The notes under the pieces were generated by a model. It saw nothing but the letters and a program-made list of their open reading frames with translations. It searched no databases and was not told the origin of the DNA. Of a stretch of DNA of 37,806 nucleotides, positions 23,346-31,511 are shown piece by piece. Each line of letters starts with the position of its first letter. The stretch's first letter is position 1. The position numbers and the translations under genes are program-made. Location: contig JAQWNI010000235.1 of NCBI GenBank assembly GCA_029268645.1, positions 1 to 37,806 on the forward strand, in the 5' to 3' direction. This DNA comes from Myxococcota bacterium (GTDB taxonomy: Bacteria; Myxococcota_A; UBA9160; UBA4427).

Positions 23346-24658
23346 GCCGAAGGACCTCCCTCTCTTTGTTGACTGAGATGGTCGAGAATGATTTCAGTCA
23401 CTTTCGAACCCCCATCCGTCGAAAGCGCGTGTCCGCAGCCCTCAAGGGTTTCGAAACGGCACTGCGGGAGTGCATCGGCGACAGAGCGCGCATCCGGCGT
23501 CAACAAGTCCTCGCCGCCGGCCAAAATCAGGGTCGGAACTGAGAGCGACGACAAATCATCAACGCGGGTTCCCGACCATTTCACCAGGCCCTGAGCCTGC
23601 CGTTCGAGGGTTTCGGCGGAGCTGCGGCTGATGGTCTGTGATAGGCCGCGAAGCATTCGGGTGCGGATCGACTCATCGTCGAGCACCGCGGCGCCGAAGA
23701 GCCACGGGGCCAGGATCTCCGCGGCGCCCTCCACCGAGGCCTCTCGGCGGGCCCGTATCCAGACGCGGGTGAATGCTTCGAGGCGAGGGGTGACCTTCAG
23801 GAAGGGAGTCAGCAAAGTCAGCGAGCCGACCTTTTCTGGGTGGGCGAGCGCCAACTCCAAGGCCACGGCTGATCCTAGGCTGGCTCCAATGATGTGAGTC
23901 CGAGTGTCGAGGACCGCAGCGACATCCTCCGCGGTCTGTGCGACGGAGGCTTGGCCGTCCGGTGAGGCATCGGACTGGCCGACGCCGCGTGGATTGATCC
24001 CGATCACCTCAAACTTTTCCGCGAAGGAGGGGCTCTGGAGTGCGAAGGCGGACACATCGGTTCCAAAGCCGGGCAGCAGGGCAAGCGCGTCGCCTTGCCC
24101 TTCTTTGAAGACCTCTAGACCGATGGAGGGTGTAACGGGGGTGAGATTTTGTCGGGCCGTCGCCGCGGCTTCGACATCGGCCTTGGTGACCCGGCCCTTT
24201 GGGCCGGTTCCTTCGAGGGTTGCGGGGTCGACGCCGAGCTTTTTGGCGAGGGCGCGAGCCGCGGGCGCAACGGATTTTCGTTCCCCCTTCCCCCCTCCAT
24301 GCGCTGAATCGACAACAGCGGGCGGTCGAGGGTTTTCAGGCGTTTCATCGGCGTCCCCTGATCCTTCAGGAGGTTGGTAGCCGTCTCCGAACGCCTTTGC
24401 GTCGAAGGCCTCGTCCCGAGAATCGGTCATCGCCGCCAGCAGGGCACCGCAGGGAACGGTCTCGCCCACGTCGACGTAGACGTGGCGAATGACACCATCG
24501 GTCGTCGCTTCGATCTCGCTCTCTGCCTTTTCCGTTTCGATGACGAGGACGATTTCGCCGCGTTTCACATCGGATCCGACTTCGAGGGGCCAGCTCACGA
24601 CTGTGCCTTCTTCCATCGTCATGCCGAGGCGGGGCATCGCAATTGCATTTGTGCTCAT
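23342..24658 (-). CDS. Lipoyl-E2-like protein with alpha/beta-hydrolase catalytic domain (AcoC-like)
   Basis: A 438-residue chimera. Residues 1-78 are a lipoyl domain with the lipoylated lysine K44 in ETEKAES. Residues 131-163 are a peripheral-subunit-binding domain (APAARALAKKLGVDP... TGPKGRVTKADV). From about 180 comes an alpha/beta hydrolase with nucleophile S260 in GASLG, acid D385 in AGGEDLL and H411 in GCGHAL. The normal 2-oxoacid dehydrogenase acyltransferase domain, with its HxxxDG motif, is absent. This layout is known from AcoC of acetoin dehydrogenase systems, though many AcoC proteins lack the subunit-binding domain. It follows the E1 beta gene by 25 bp and overlaps the SDR start. 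It should carry acyl groups from E1 on lipoyl and transfer them to CoA, or hydrolyse a substrate or product. Confidence 0.9.
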   Translation of the reverse strand: MSTNAIAMPRLGMTMEEGTVVSWPLEVGSDVKRGEIVLVIETEKAESEIEATTDGVIRHVYVDVGETVPCGALLAAMTDSRDEAFDAKAFGDGYQPPEGSGDADETPENPRPPAVVDSAHGGGKGERKSVAPAARALAKKLGVDPATLEGTGPKGRVTKADVEAAATARQNLTPVTPSIGLEVFKEGQGDALALLPGFGTDVSAFALQSPSFAEKFEVIGINPRGVGQSDASPDGQASVAQTAEDVAAVLDTRTHIIGASLGSAVALELALAHPEKVGSLTLLTPFLKVTPRLEAFTRVWIRARREASVEGAAEILAPWLFGAAVLDDESIRTRMLRGLSQTISRSSAETLERQAQGLVKWSGTRVDDLSSLSVPTLILAGGEDLLTPDARSVADALPQCRFETLEGCGHALSTDGGSKVTEIILDHLSQQREGGPSA

Positions 24659-24683
24659 TGAGGATCTCGATTGACTTTCATGT

Positions 24684-25691
24684 TCAAGCTTGTTCGCGGA
24701 CCGCTGCGATCACGCGCTCCGCCGAGGGAATGTAGGTCTGCTCCAAGGTCCGGCTAAAGGGAACCGGAGCGTGTGGTGCCGTGACGCGCTTGACCGGAGC
24801 TTCTAGGAAGTCAAAGCCCTGGTCGACGCATAGGGCGGCCACGTCACTGGCCACAGAGGAGCGGGGAGTGCTCTCATCGACTACCACAAGACGACCGGTT
24901 TTTTCTAAGGAACCGAGAATGGCTTCTTCGTCTAAGGGTTGGAGCGAGCGCAGGTCAATCACATCGCATTCGATGCCGTCTTCGCGAGCCAGTTTGTCCG
25001 CCGCCTTTTGACAGACTGGCACGGTTCCGCCGAAGCCGATCAACGAAACGTCATGGCCCTCACGGATACGCTGGGCTTTACCTATGGGTACCTCGTAGTC
25101 GCCTTCCGGGACTTCTCCGCTGGTTCTGAGAATGAGTTTGGGTTCGCAGAAAACCACCGGATTATCATCTCGAATGGCCGCTAGGAGCAGTCCCTTCGCG
25201 TCGGCCGGATTAGAGGGGATCACGGTTTTGAGTCCGGGAATACCCGCGGTGATCCAATAGAGCGATTGGCTGTGCTGGGCGGCTGCTTGCATTCCGGCTC
25301 CGCTGACAGTGCGGACCGTCAGCGGAATCCGCGCCTTGCCGCCAAGCATGTAGCGGAGCTTGGCCGCCTGATTCAGGAGCGGGTCGAGGGAGGTTCCCAG
25401 AAAGTCCATGAACATGAGCTCCACGATGGGGCGGAGCCCAGTCGCGGCTGCCCCGACACCCGTGCCCATCAAACCCATCTCGCTGATCGGGGTGTCGAGG
25501 ACTCGATCGGGAAAAGATTTGACGAGGCCTCGCGTGGTTCCAAGCACGCCGCCCATCTCATCGATGTCGTCCCCTTCGCGCTTGCCCCCTCCAGCGACGT
25601 CCTCTCCCATCAAGATGACGGTGGGATCTGTTTGCATGGCGATTTGAATGGCTTCGTTGATGGCGGCGCCAAACCCGAGCTTCCGACTCAT
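24684..25691 (-). CDS. TPP-dependent dehydrogenase E1 component, beta subunit
   Basis: A 335-residue transketolase-like protein of the pyruvate/2-oxoisovalerate/acetoin dehydrogenase E1 beta family. Typical blocks are VILMGEDVAGGG, the conserved FPDRVLDTPISEMGLMGTGVGAA (E72 region that activates thiamine diphosphate), and ELMFMDF. The C-terminal domain has GRLVVVDE and a helix-rich end typical of the family. Its ATG overlaps the TAA of E1 alpha by one base (TAATG), so the two subunits are made together. With the alpha subunit it forms the alpha2beta2 enzyme that cleaves a C-C bond next to a carbonyl and passes the acyl group to the lipoyl protein. The neighbours favour an acetoin-like substrate over pyruvate. 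Confidence 0.93.
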   Translation of the reverse strand: MSRKLGFGAAINEAIQIAMQTDPTVILMGEDVAGGGKREGDDIDEMGGVLGTTRGLVKSFPDRVLDTPISEMGLMGTGVGAAATGLRPIVELMFMDFLGTSLDPLLNQAAKLRYMLGGKARIPLTVRTVSGAGMQAAAQHSQSLYWITAGIPGLKTVIPSNPADAKGLLLAAIRDDNPVVFCEPKLILRTSGEVPEGDYEVPIGKAQRIREGHDVSLIGFGGTVPVCQKAADKLAREDGIECDVIDLRSLQPLDEEAILGSLEKTGRLVVVDESTPRSSVASDVAALCVDQGFDFLEAPVKRVTAPHAPVPFSRTLEQTYIPSAERVIAAVREQA

Positions 25692-26665
25692 TACGCTCCC
25701 TCCTCAAAATAGACATCGGCGGTCAGCTCGGAGGGGTCGGGCATGGGAGCAGCCTCGGCGGCTTCAACTGCGGCATCAAGCTCCTCCTTAACCTCGAGGT
25801 CGATTTGGCGAAGATCGCTCGCGTCCACGAGGCTTGCCTCAACGCATTGTTGTTCGAAGCCATCCAAGGGATCTCGATTCTGGATCCAATCTTCGGCTTC
25901 TTCCTTCGAGCGATAAACAAGCGGGTCGCCGACAAAGTGACCCCCAAAGCGATAAGTTTTGCATTCAAGAAGAACCGGTCCCTGTCCGCTTCGGCAATGG
26001 TCTAGGGCTTCACCGGTCTTTTCAAAGACGTCAAAGAAGTCCATCCCGTCGGCGATCAGACTCTTCATCGCGTAGGAGTCAGCGCGGACGGCAATGTCTT
26101 TGACCGGGATGACAAATTCAGTCGGAGTGAATTCGCCGAACCCGTTGTTTTCGACCACGTAGAGCACAGGAAGCTTCCAATTCGCCGCCATGTTGAGGGA
26201 TTCGTGAAATGCCCCTTGGTTGGTGGCGCCATCGCCAAAAAAGGCGACGGCTACTTCACCCGAACCCCTGAGCTGAGCGGATAGTCCTGCACCCGTCGCC
26301 AGGGGGATTCCAGCGCCCACGATGCCATTGGCGCCGAGCATTCCCTTGTCGAGGTCGGCGATATGCATCGATCCGCCCTTGCCCTTACAGATTCCTGTGG
26401 CGCGTCCGAAAAGCTCGGCCATCATTTCGGCGATACCGACACCCTTGGCGATGCAGTGCCCATGGCCCCGGTGGGTCGATGTGACGATGTCCTGATCGGA
26501 GAGATGACTGCATACCCCTACGGCGACGGCTTCTTCGCCGAGATACAAATGCATGAAGCCACCCATTTTCCCGGCGGTGACGAGGTCGCTCAATCGCTCC
26601 TCAAACGATCGGATGCGCCGCATCCGTCGATAGGCTTCTAAAAGCTGGGTGCGATCCAAATTCAT
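25691..26665 (-). CDS. TPP-dependent dehydrogenase E1 component, alpha subunit (acetoin dehydrogenase-like)
   Basis: A 324-residue thiamine-diphosphate-binding subunit. The cofactor motif is GDGATNQGAFHESLNMA (144-160), ending in the NN of VVENN near 173. THRGHGH at 64-70 and CKGKGGSMHIAD at 93-104 match the acetoin and branched-chain E1 alpha group. The absence of a long N-terminal extension and the ~325-residue length resemble AcoA more than mitochondrial-type E1 alpha. The ATG at 26665 has AGAGGA upstream; a longer open frame behind it is not supported. It lies 14 bp after the TetR gene and overlaps E1 beta by one base. No dihydrolipoamide dehydrogenase gene is in the window, so E3 must come from elsewhere. 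Confidence 0.92.
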   Translation of the reverse strand: MNLDRTQLLEAYRRMRRIRSFEERLSDLVTAGKMGGFMHLYLGEEAVAVGVCSHLSDQDIVTSTHRGHGHCIAKGVGIAEMMAELFGRATGICKGKGGSMHIADLDKGMLGANGIVGAGIPLATGAGLSAQLRGSGEVAVAFFGDGATNQGAFHESLNMAANWKLPVLYVVENNGFGEFTPTEFVIPVKDIAVRADSYAMKSLIADGMDFFDVFEKTGEALDHCRSGQGPVLLECKTYRFGGHFVGDPLVYRSKEEAEDWIQNRDPLDGFEQQCVEASLVDASDLRQIDLEVKEELDAAVEAAEAAPMPDPSELTADVYFEEGA

Positions 26666-26679
26666 AGGGCGTTCCTCTT

Positions 26680-27348
26680 TCAAGCGGCTCGACCGCCACG
26701 CATTCCGTGGCCTCGGGCTCGCTGTGCCGTGACTTGATGCTCTCGGGCGGTTTGTGCGAAGCGTTTGTGGCTGACGCCTGACGTGACCCCCAACAAAGTT
26801 AAAGAGGTGTCGAGCAGGGCGGCTGACCGAAAAGCGGAACTGCTCAAGGTACCTCGAGCCCACTCGATGGCCGCGTAGTCGATATGGTCGTGTAGCCGCT
26901 GCGAGACGGCGACCGAATCGACCCATGTGGCCAGCTCGTTTGCTTCTTCGAGGGCGGTCAGTGCGCGCCCGATTTGCCTGGAGAGGGCCTGAGCGGCGTA
27001 TCGTTGCGCTGCACCCGCGTGCTCGGTACTGGTGAGGGCCAACAGCAGCGCTCGATAGTAACGGGGCCGACGAACCAATTGGCGAACGGTGGCTTCGACG
27101 ACTTCGATGAGGTCGCCTTGAACCCGCTCAAGCGCCAAGGTGAACCCCTGGGTCTGCTCTTCCACCGCGGCCAGCAAGACGGCTTCTTTGTTACCGATGA
27201 GGTTATAGATTGTAGGAACCGTCACCCCGGAAGCCGATGCGAGCTCCCGCATTGTCAGGCCTTCAAATCCTCCGGACTCGATCAGGCGGCGCACTTCCTC
27301 AAGGAGGCGTTGGCGTCGAGCCTCCATATTTTGTTCCATCGCAGACAT
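26680..27348 (-). CDS. TetR/AcrR family transcriptional regulator
   Basis: A 222-residue regulator. The helix-turn-helix lies at about 32-52 (TMRELASASGVTVPTIYNLIG), followed by an all-alpha effector domain. The ATG at 27348 has GGAG nine bases upstream; a second ATG three codons later is also possible. It is the first gene of the - strand run that continues through the E1/E2, SDR, Rieske and ferredoxin genes, and it is divergent from the P450. It probably controls both transcripts from the palindrome at 27419-27434, binding a pathway metabolite or acyl-CoA. The C-terminal 25 residues are Arg/Gly-rich and may be disordered. Confidence 0.88.
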   Translation of the reverse strand: MSAMEQNMEARRQRLLEEVRRLIESGGFEGLTMRELASASGVTVPTIYNLIGNKEAVLLAAVEEQTQGFTLALERVQGDLIEVVEATVRQLVRRPRYYRALLLALTSTEHAGAAQRYAAQALSRQIGRALTALEEANELATWVDSVAVSQRLHDHIDYAAIEWARGTLSSSAFRSAALLDTSLTLLGVTSGVSHKRFAQTAREHQVTAQRARGHGMRGGRAA

Positions 27349-27418
27349 TTCACGGGCTCCGCGTTCGGAGGGGTTCGCGGGTTTGGGGGGCCATTCTCCG
27401 AGACGCTTGATTGAAGCA

Positions 27419-27434
27419 TTTAAACACGTTAAAA
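27419..27434. promoter_or_regulatory. Candidate TetR operator in the P450/TetR divergent region
   Basis: A 16-bp imperfect palindrome, TTTAAACACGTTAAAA, AT-rich against GC-rich flanks. Six of eight base pairs are symmetric, including TTT/AAA ends and AAC/GTT around the centre. It lies 71 bp upstream of the TetR ATG and 65 bp upstream of the P450 ATG, the expected place for a site repressing both directions. Confidence 0.5.
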
Positions 27435-27498
27435 ACAAGAGCGGGAGACGCTGATTTCAGTGATCAGAAAAACGGATCCGAATAGTTGAGGGCCTGCC

Positions 27499-28728
27499 AT
27501 GCGCCAGCTGGATGAATACAATCCTTTCGACCCTGAGGTGGCCGAGAATCCCTTTGAGTATTACGCAGCCCTTCGCGAGCAGGCCCCGGTCTACCGCACC
27601 CCAATGGGCTTTTTTATGGTCAGCACCCATAGGCTCTGTCTTGAAGCGATTCGAGAAACCAAGGCTTTTTCGAGTCGCTTTGCAGCAGCGATGGCGGGCG
27701 GAATGGGTGGATCGAATGCGCTCGAAAAGGGTCAAGTCGACGAGACGCCCATTTCTCCAACAGACACGCTGCTGACCAACGATCCGCCATCCCACACGCG
27801 ATTTCGGAAACTGGTCAACAAGGCTTTCTCGCCCCGACGCGTCGAAAAAATGGATGCCTATGTGAGCCAAATAGCGAGAGACCTGATCGACGGTTTCGAG
27901 AGCCAAGACCGCATCGAACTCGTGACGGAATTGGCCGTGCCTCTTCCGCTGACGGTGATTGCGGATCAACTCGGGGTTCCGCGCTCAGGTATGGATGATT
28001 TCAAGAAGTGGTCAGACGCTTCGGTGGCCCCACTGGGCGGTATTGTAACCCAGGAGGAGCAGGTCGAATGTGCGCGTTTGGTCGTAGAGCTTCAGAAATA
28101 TCTTTTGGCTCGGGCCGCAGAGCGCCGAAGCAAGGCCACTGACGATTTACTTTCTGATCTCGTCCATGCATCAGTCGACGGCGAAACGCCCTTGAGCGAT
28201 GCCGAAGTGGTGAGTATCACGCAGCAATTTCTGGTGGCGGGGAACGAGACCTCCACGAATCTGCTCGCCGCCACCTTGATGTTTATTCTTCAAGACCCGG
28301 AACAGGAGGCCAAGCTGAGGGCTCGGCCGGACTTGATCCCGAACGCCGTCGAGGAGGGCCTTCGGTGCGAGACTCCGGTGCAAGGGATGTGGCGAGTGGC
28401 GGCGTGCGATACCGAACTCGGCGGAGTTGAAATCCCAAAGGGCAGCTTTTTGATGCTTCGTTACGCCGCGGCCAATCGCGACCCGGCGGTCTTTTCGGAC
28501 CCTGAACGCTTCGATGTCGAACGGTCTAACGCTCGGGAGCATCTGAGCTTCGGCCAGGGAATTCATTTTTGCCCCGGCGCATCCCTCGCCCGAAAAGAAG
28601 CGGCTGTGGCCATTCAGAGCATGCTCGATCGTTTCCCTAAGTTGTCGCTCAGCAAGGAAAACGATTTCCGGCATCATCCGAGCATGTTGCTGCGAGGCCT
28701 TAAACGACTGGATGTCGGGCTTCGTTAG
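27499..28728 (+). CDS. Cytochrome P450
   Basis: A 409-residue soluble bacterial P450. The oxygen-activation helix has AGNETST (247-253), the ExxR motif is E286-R289 in EGLRCETPV, and the heme ligand C358 lies in FGQGIHFCPGASLAR. There is no membrane anchor. These monooxygenases hydroxylate terpenoids, steroids or fatty acids with electrons from a ferredoxin. The nearby three-cysteine ferredoxin at 20657 is a natural partner although encoded in the divergent operon. It starts at 27499 with GAGG upstream. The stop overlaps the convergent HEXXH membrane protein gene by 4 bp, so no terminator lies between them. The shared regulatory region with TetR suggests co-induction with the E1/E2 operon. 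Confidence 0.95.
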   Translation: MRQLDEYNPFDPEVAENPFEYYAALREQAPVYRTPMGFFMVSTHRLCLEAIRETKAFSSRFAAAMAGGMGGSNALEKGQVDETPISPTDTLLTNDPPSHTRFRKLVNKAFSPRRVEKMDAYVSQIARDLIDGFESQDRIELVTELAVPLPLTVIADQLGVPRSGMDDFKKWSDASVAPLGGIVTQEEQVECARLVVELQKYLLARAAERRSKATDDLLSDLVHASVDGETPLSDAEVVSITQQFLVAGNETSTNLLAATLMFILQDPEQEAKLRARPDLIPNAVEEGLRCETPVQGMWRVAACDTELGGVEIPKGSFLMLRYAAANRDPAVFSDPERFDVERSNAREHLSFGQGIHFCPGASLARKEAAVAIQSMLDRFPKLSLSKENDFRHHPSMLLRGLKRLDVGLR

Positions 28729-29243
28729 GACGGAATATCGGGCGCAGCGCTCGGATTCTGGGCATGTCCCCCGTTCTCGACCGGGGGAAGTTTTCGGCTG
28801 ATCACCGCGTAGAGAACCAGCGGAAGCTCGATCACCACGGTGAGAAAGGCGCCAAAGAGCACGACGCCGCGTGCGACTCGTGTGGCCAGCAGGCCGTCTG
28901 GCAGGAATGTGTAGAAGGCCCAGATCACTAACGCGGTGGCCGCAAATCCCGAGAAGCTCATGACCAAGAACTGACGCAGGTCGTTTTTGCGTGAATCGAA
29001 GCTGAAGAGAAAGCCGGTTTTCAGAGTCTTGGGCGCTTCAACCCGGCTTCCGGTCATCCACGCTCCCGCGAGATGACCCCACTCGTGTAGAAAGTATCCG
29101 CCGGCCCCGATCAGGAGGCCGATGACCAAACCTGATAGGTCCCCTCGCATCGTATCTTGGGCGCCCCAGTCCGCCATCAGCGACCAGGCCGCAATCCCGA
29201 TCAAGACGATCGTGAGATCCCGCAATGCAAATTTAAGCCACAT
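28725..29243 (-). CDS. Small membrane protein with HEWGH motif, site-2-protease-like
   Basis: A 172-residue integral membrane protein with about four hydrophobic segments (about 10-25, 38-52, 90-112, 123-148). A zinc-peptidase motif, HEWGH, lies at 53-57 in the second segment. A DG..A pair occurs further on (PDGLLATR, near 116), as in some M50-type intramembrane proteases, but the NPDG motif is not clear. It may cleave a membrane-bound regulator, or be a degenerate relative without protease activity. The C-terminal 20 residues are hydrophilic. It is convergent with the P450, sharing 4 bp at the stops, and divergent from the aldolase-SDR gene. Substrate unknown. Confidence 0.7.
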   Translation of the reverse strand: MWLKFALRDLTIVLIGIAAWSLMADWGAQDTMRGDLSGLVIGLLIGAGGYFLHEWGHLAGAWMTGSRVEAPKTLKTGFLFSFDSRKNDLRQFLVMSFSGFAATALVIWAFYTFLPDGLLATRVARGVVLFGAFLTVVIELPLVLYAVISRKLPPVENGGHAQNPSAAPDIPS

Positions 29244-29263
29244 TCAAGGGCCTCCGGATTCGT

Positions 29264-29279
29264 GTCGAACTCTTTCGAC
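29264..29279. promoter_or_regulatory. Inverted repeat in the divergent promoter region of the aldolase-SDR gene
   Basis: GTCGAA and TTCGAC separated by CTCT form a perfect 6-bp inverted repeat, 20 bp upstream of the membrane protein start and about 86 bp upstream of the aldolase-SDR ATG. It could be a regulator site; no regulator gene lies beside it. Confidence 0.3.
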
Positions 29280-29365
29280 GAGACAGGGTCGTTGAGAATC
29301 GACTCGGCAAAGGTTAACAAACCGCCAATGTCGGTCGGGGCTGGCTGACGCTACTCTCAGGCGTC

Positions 29366-31468
29366 ATGGAGAGTCTCTGGAACGAAGCCGAAGCCAATGA
29401 ATTCGTGAGTCGATTTTCGCCGGAAAGCAACCGGGAAATCGCGATTCGAACCTATACGTCCCGACTTCTGGGTCGAGATCCTTCGCTGGTCTTGCATGGT
29501 GGCGGCAACACTTCGGTCAAAACGGTCTTGCCCGATCGGGTCACCGGCGAACCTCTTGAGGTGCTCTGTGTTAAGGGGAGTGGCTGGGACTTGGTCGATC
29601 TGGAGCCGCCGGGTTTGCCGGCTGTCCGTCTCGATGCTTTGGGTCGTTTGCGCGGAGTGGATCGTCTGACTGATGAGGAGATGGTCAACCAGATCCGAAC
29701 ACAGCTGTTGGATCTTTCTTCCCCGACCCCTTCGGTGGAAACCCTTCTCCATGCGTTTCTTCCCCATCGATTCGTCGACCACACCCATGCCGATGCGATT
29801 TTGGTTCTGACGAATCAGGCGGATGGCGACGCCAAAATACGGGAAGCCATGGGGGATGAAGTTCCCCTCTTGCCTTGGATTATGCCGGGACATCCCTTGG
29901 CCGAGGCCGTTGCGGATATTGTCGAAGACAATCCCGGTTGTCCCGGAGTGGTGCTGCTACATCATGGCATCTTCACGTTTGGGGAAGATGGCCGAGAAAG
30001 TTACGAACGCATGATTAGCCTGTGTGACCGGGCCGAGCGCTTTGCGGCCCGAACGGTCGCTTCAGTACCTCCGATGCTGATGCCATCCACCGACGCGGAA
30101 AACAAGCGAGCGGCCAAGGTTGAGAAAGTCCTCCCCGTGATTCGGGGCGCCCTGGCCCATGGGGCCGAGGAGTCGATTCAGCGGTTTGTCTGTGATCTCA
30201 GGAATGCCCAGGATCTGATTGCTTTTTCGCTTCATCCCGATGCGCCGTCTCTGATCTCGGAGACGGGTCCGCTGACGCCCGACCACGTGATTCGAACCAA
30301 AGCTTCTTATCTTTTCCTGACGGCCGAGGAGGCGGAGAACCCTGAGGCGGTTCGAGAAGCGGTTGGGCTCTATGCGGACCGCTACCGGTCTTATTTCGCA
30401 GAGAATGAAAACCGCCTGACCGACGATTTGGTGATGCTCGATCCGCATCCGCGGGTGGTCGTGGTCGAGGGGCTAGGTCTTTTGGCCTTTGGCCCGGACG
30501 CGAAGGCGGCCGCGGTCGCCGGGGATCTCGCCGAGCAGACGCTGCGGGCGAAGGCTCTCGCCCAGGGGGTGGGCAAATACGACGGACTGCCGTCCGGCGA
30601 ACTCTTCGAGATGGAGTACTGGTCGCTTGAACAGGCGAAACTCGGGAAGAAAGCCCCGCCTCTGCTGGCGGGTCAAATTGCATTGGTGACCGGGGCTGGG
30701 GGCGCCATTGGTTGCGGGATTGCCGAGGAGTTGTTGGCCGCCGGAGCCCATCTGGTGGTCACCGACCGAGACGGTGATCGCCTTGAAGTCGTGCGCGAGC
30801 GTCTGCAAGCCAAGCACGGCGTCAGTCGTCTGCATGCCGTCGAAATGGATGTCACCGACGAAGCGAGCGTTGAAGCAGCGTTCGCGTCCTGTGTTCAGCG
30901 ATTCGGTGGTCTGGATTTGCTCGTTCCCAACGCGGGGATCGCGCACGTATCGCATTTGTCCGAGATGGATGCCGAAGCCTTTCGTCGGGTCGTCGACGTG
31001 AACTTGACTGGCACGATGTTGGTGATCCGGGCAGCGTCCCGGATTTTCGAACGGCAAAGAACCGGCGGTAATATCGTCGTTCAGGCCAGCAAGAATGTTT
31101 TTGCACCGGGCGCAGGATTCGGCGCCTATTCGGCGAGTAAGGCCGGCGCGGCGCAGATCGCCAAGGTTGCGGCGCTTGAATTGGCTCCGATCGGTGTTCG
31201 GGTGAACTCGATCAATGCGGACGCTGTTTTTGGAGACGACGAGGTGTCGAGCGGTCTTTGGGATGAAGTGGGGCCCGACCGCATGCGTTCTCGGGGCTTG
31301 GATCCGGATGGGCTGCGAGCCTTCTATCGAGAGCGAAGCCTTCTTAAAGTCGCCGTCACGCCGGCTCACGTAGGCCGGGCCGTCCTCTTCTTTGCAAGCA
31401 GCCAGACGCCGACCACCGGTGCCGTGTTGCCTGTCGACGGGGGCGTTGCAGAAGCTTTTCCGCGCTGA
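29366..31468 (+). CDS. Bifunctional class II aldolase/short-chain dehydrogenase
   Basis: A 700-residue two-domain fusion. Residues 1-420 resemble rhamnulose-1-phosphate-type class II aldolases: HGGGNTSVK (44-52), SVETLLHAFLP (123-133), metal site DHTHAD with H139 and H141, and HHGIFTFG (199-206). Residues 435-700 are an SDR with TGAGGAIG (442-449), NAGI (522-525), S575, Y588 and K592 (YSASK), and a C-terminal DGG. In sugar catabolism this family splits a keto-sugar phosphate and oxidises the lactaldehyde. Here the setting is oxygenases, so a non-sugar aldol is possible. The ribosome site before the ATG is weak. The Rieske gene follows after 43 bp, suggesting one operon. No rhamnose transport or kinase genes are present. 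Confidence 0.9.
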   Translation: MESLWNEAEANEFVSRFSPESNREIAIRTYTSRLLGRDPSLVLHGGGNTSVKTVLPDRVTGEPLEVLCVKGSGWDLVDLEPPGLPAVRLDALGRLRGVDRLTDEEMVNQIRTQLLDLSSPTPSVETLLHAFLPHRFVDHTHADAILVLTNQADGDAKIREAMGDEVPLLPWIMPGHPLAEAVADIVEDNPGCPGVVLLHHGIFTFGEDGRESYERMISLCDRAERFAARTVASVPPMLMPSTDAENKRAAKVEKVLPVIRGALAHGAEESIQRFVCDLRNAQDLIAFSLHPDAPSLISETGPLTPDHVIRTKASYLFLTAEEAENPEAVREAVGLYADRYRSYFAENENRLTDDLVMLDPHPRVVVVEGLGLLAFGPDAKAAAVAGDLAEQTLRAKALAQGVGKYDGLPSGELFEMEYWSLEQAKLGKKAPPLLAGQIALVTGAGGAIGCGIAEELLAAGAHLVVTDRDGDRLEVVRERLQAKHGVSRLHAVEMDVTDEASVEAAFASCVQRFGGLDLLVPNAGIAHVSHLSEMDAEAFRRVVDVNLTGTMLVIRAASRIFERQRTGGNIVVQASKNVFAPGAGFGAYSASKAGAAQIAKVAALELAPIGVRVNSINADAVFGDDEVSSGLWDEVGPDRMRSRGLDPDGLRAFYRERSLLKVAVTPAHVGRAVLFFASSQTPTTGAVLPVDGGVAEAFPR

Positions 31469-31511
31469 AAGCTCACGGCGCACATCGTCAACACCGGCTG
31501 AGAGGTCTCCC

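Noticed and set aside
30473-31483. 336-codon - strand frame opposite the SDR half of the aldolase-SDR gene
   Set aside because: Antisense to intact SDR motifs (TGAGGAIG, YSASK) and with irregular composition; a shadow frame.
31392-31511. N-terminal extension of the second Rieske oxygenase overlapping the aldolase-SDR gene
   Set aside because: The GTG at 31512 has GAGAGG upstream and a normal family start; the extension lies in the coding end of the previous gene in another frame.
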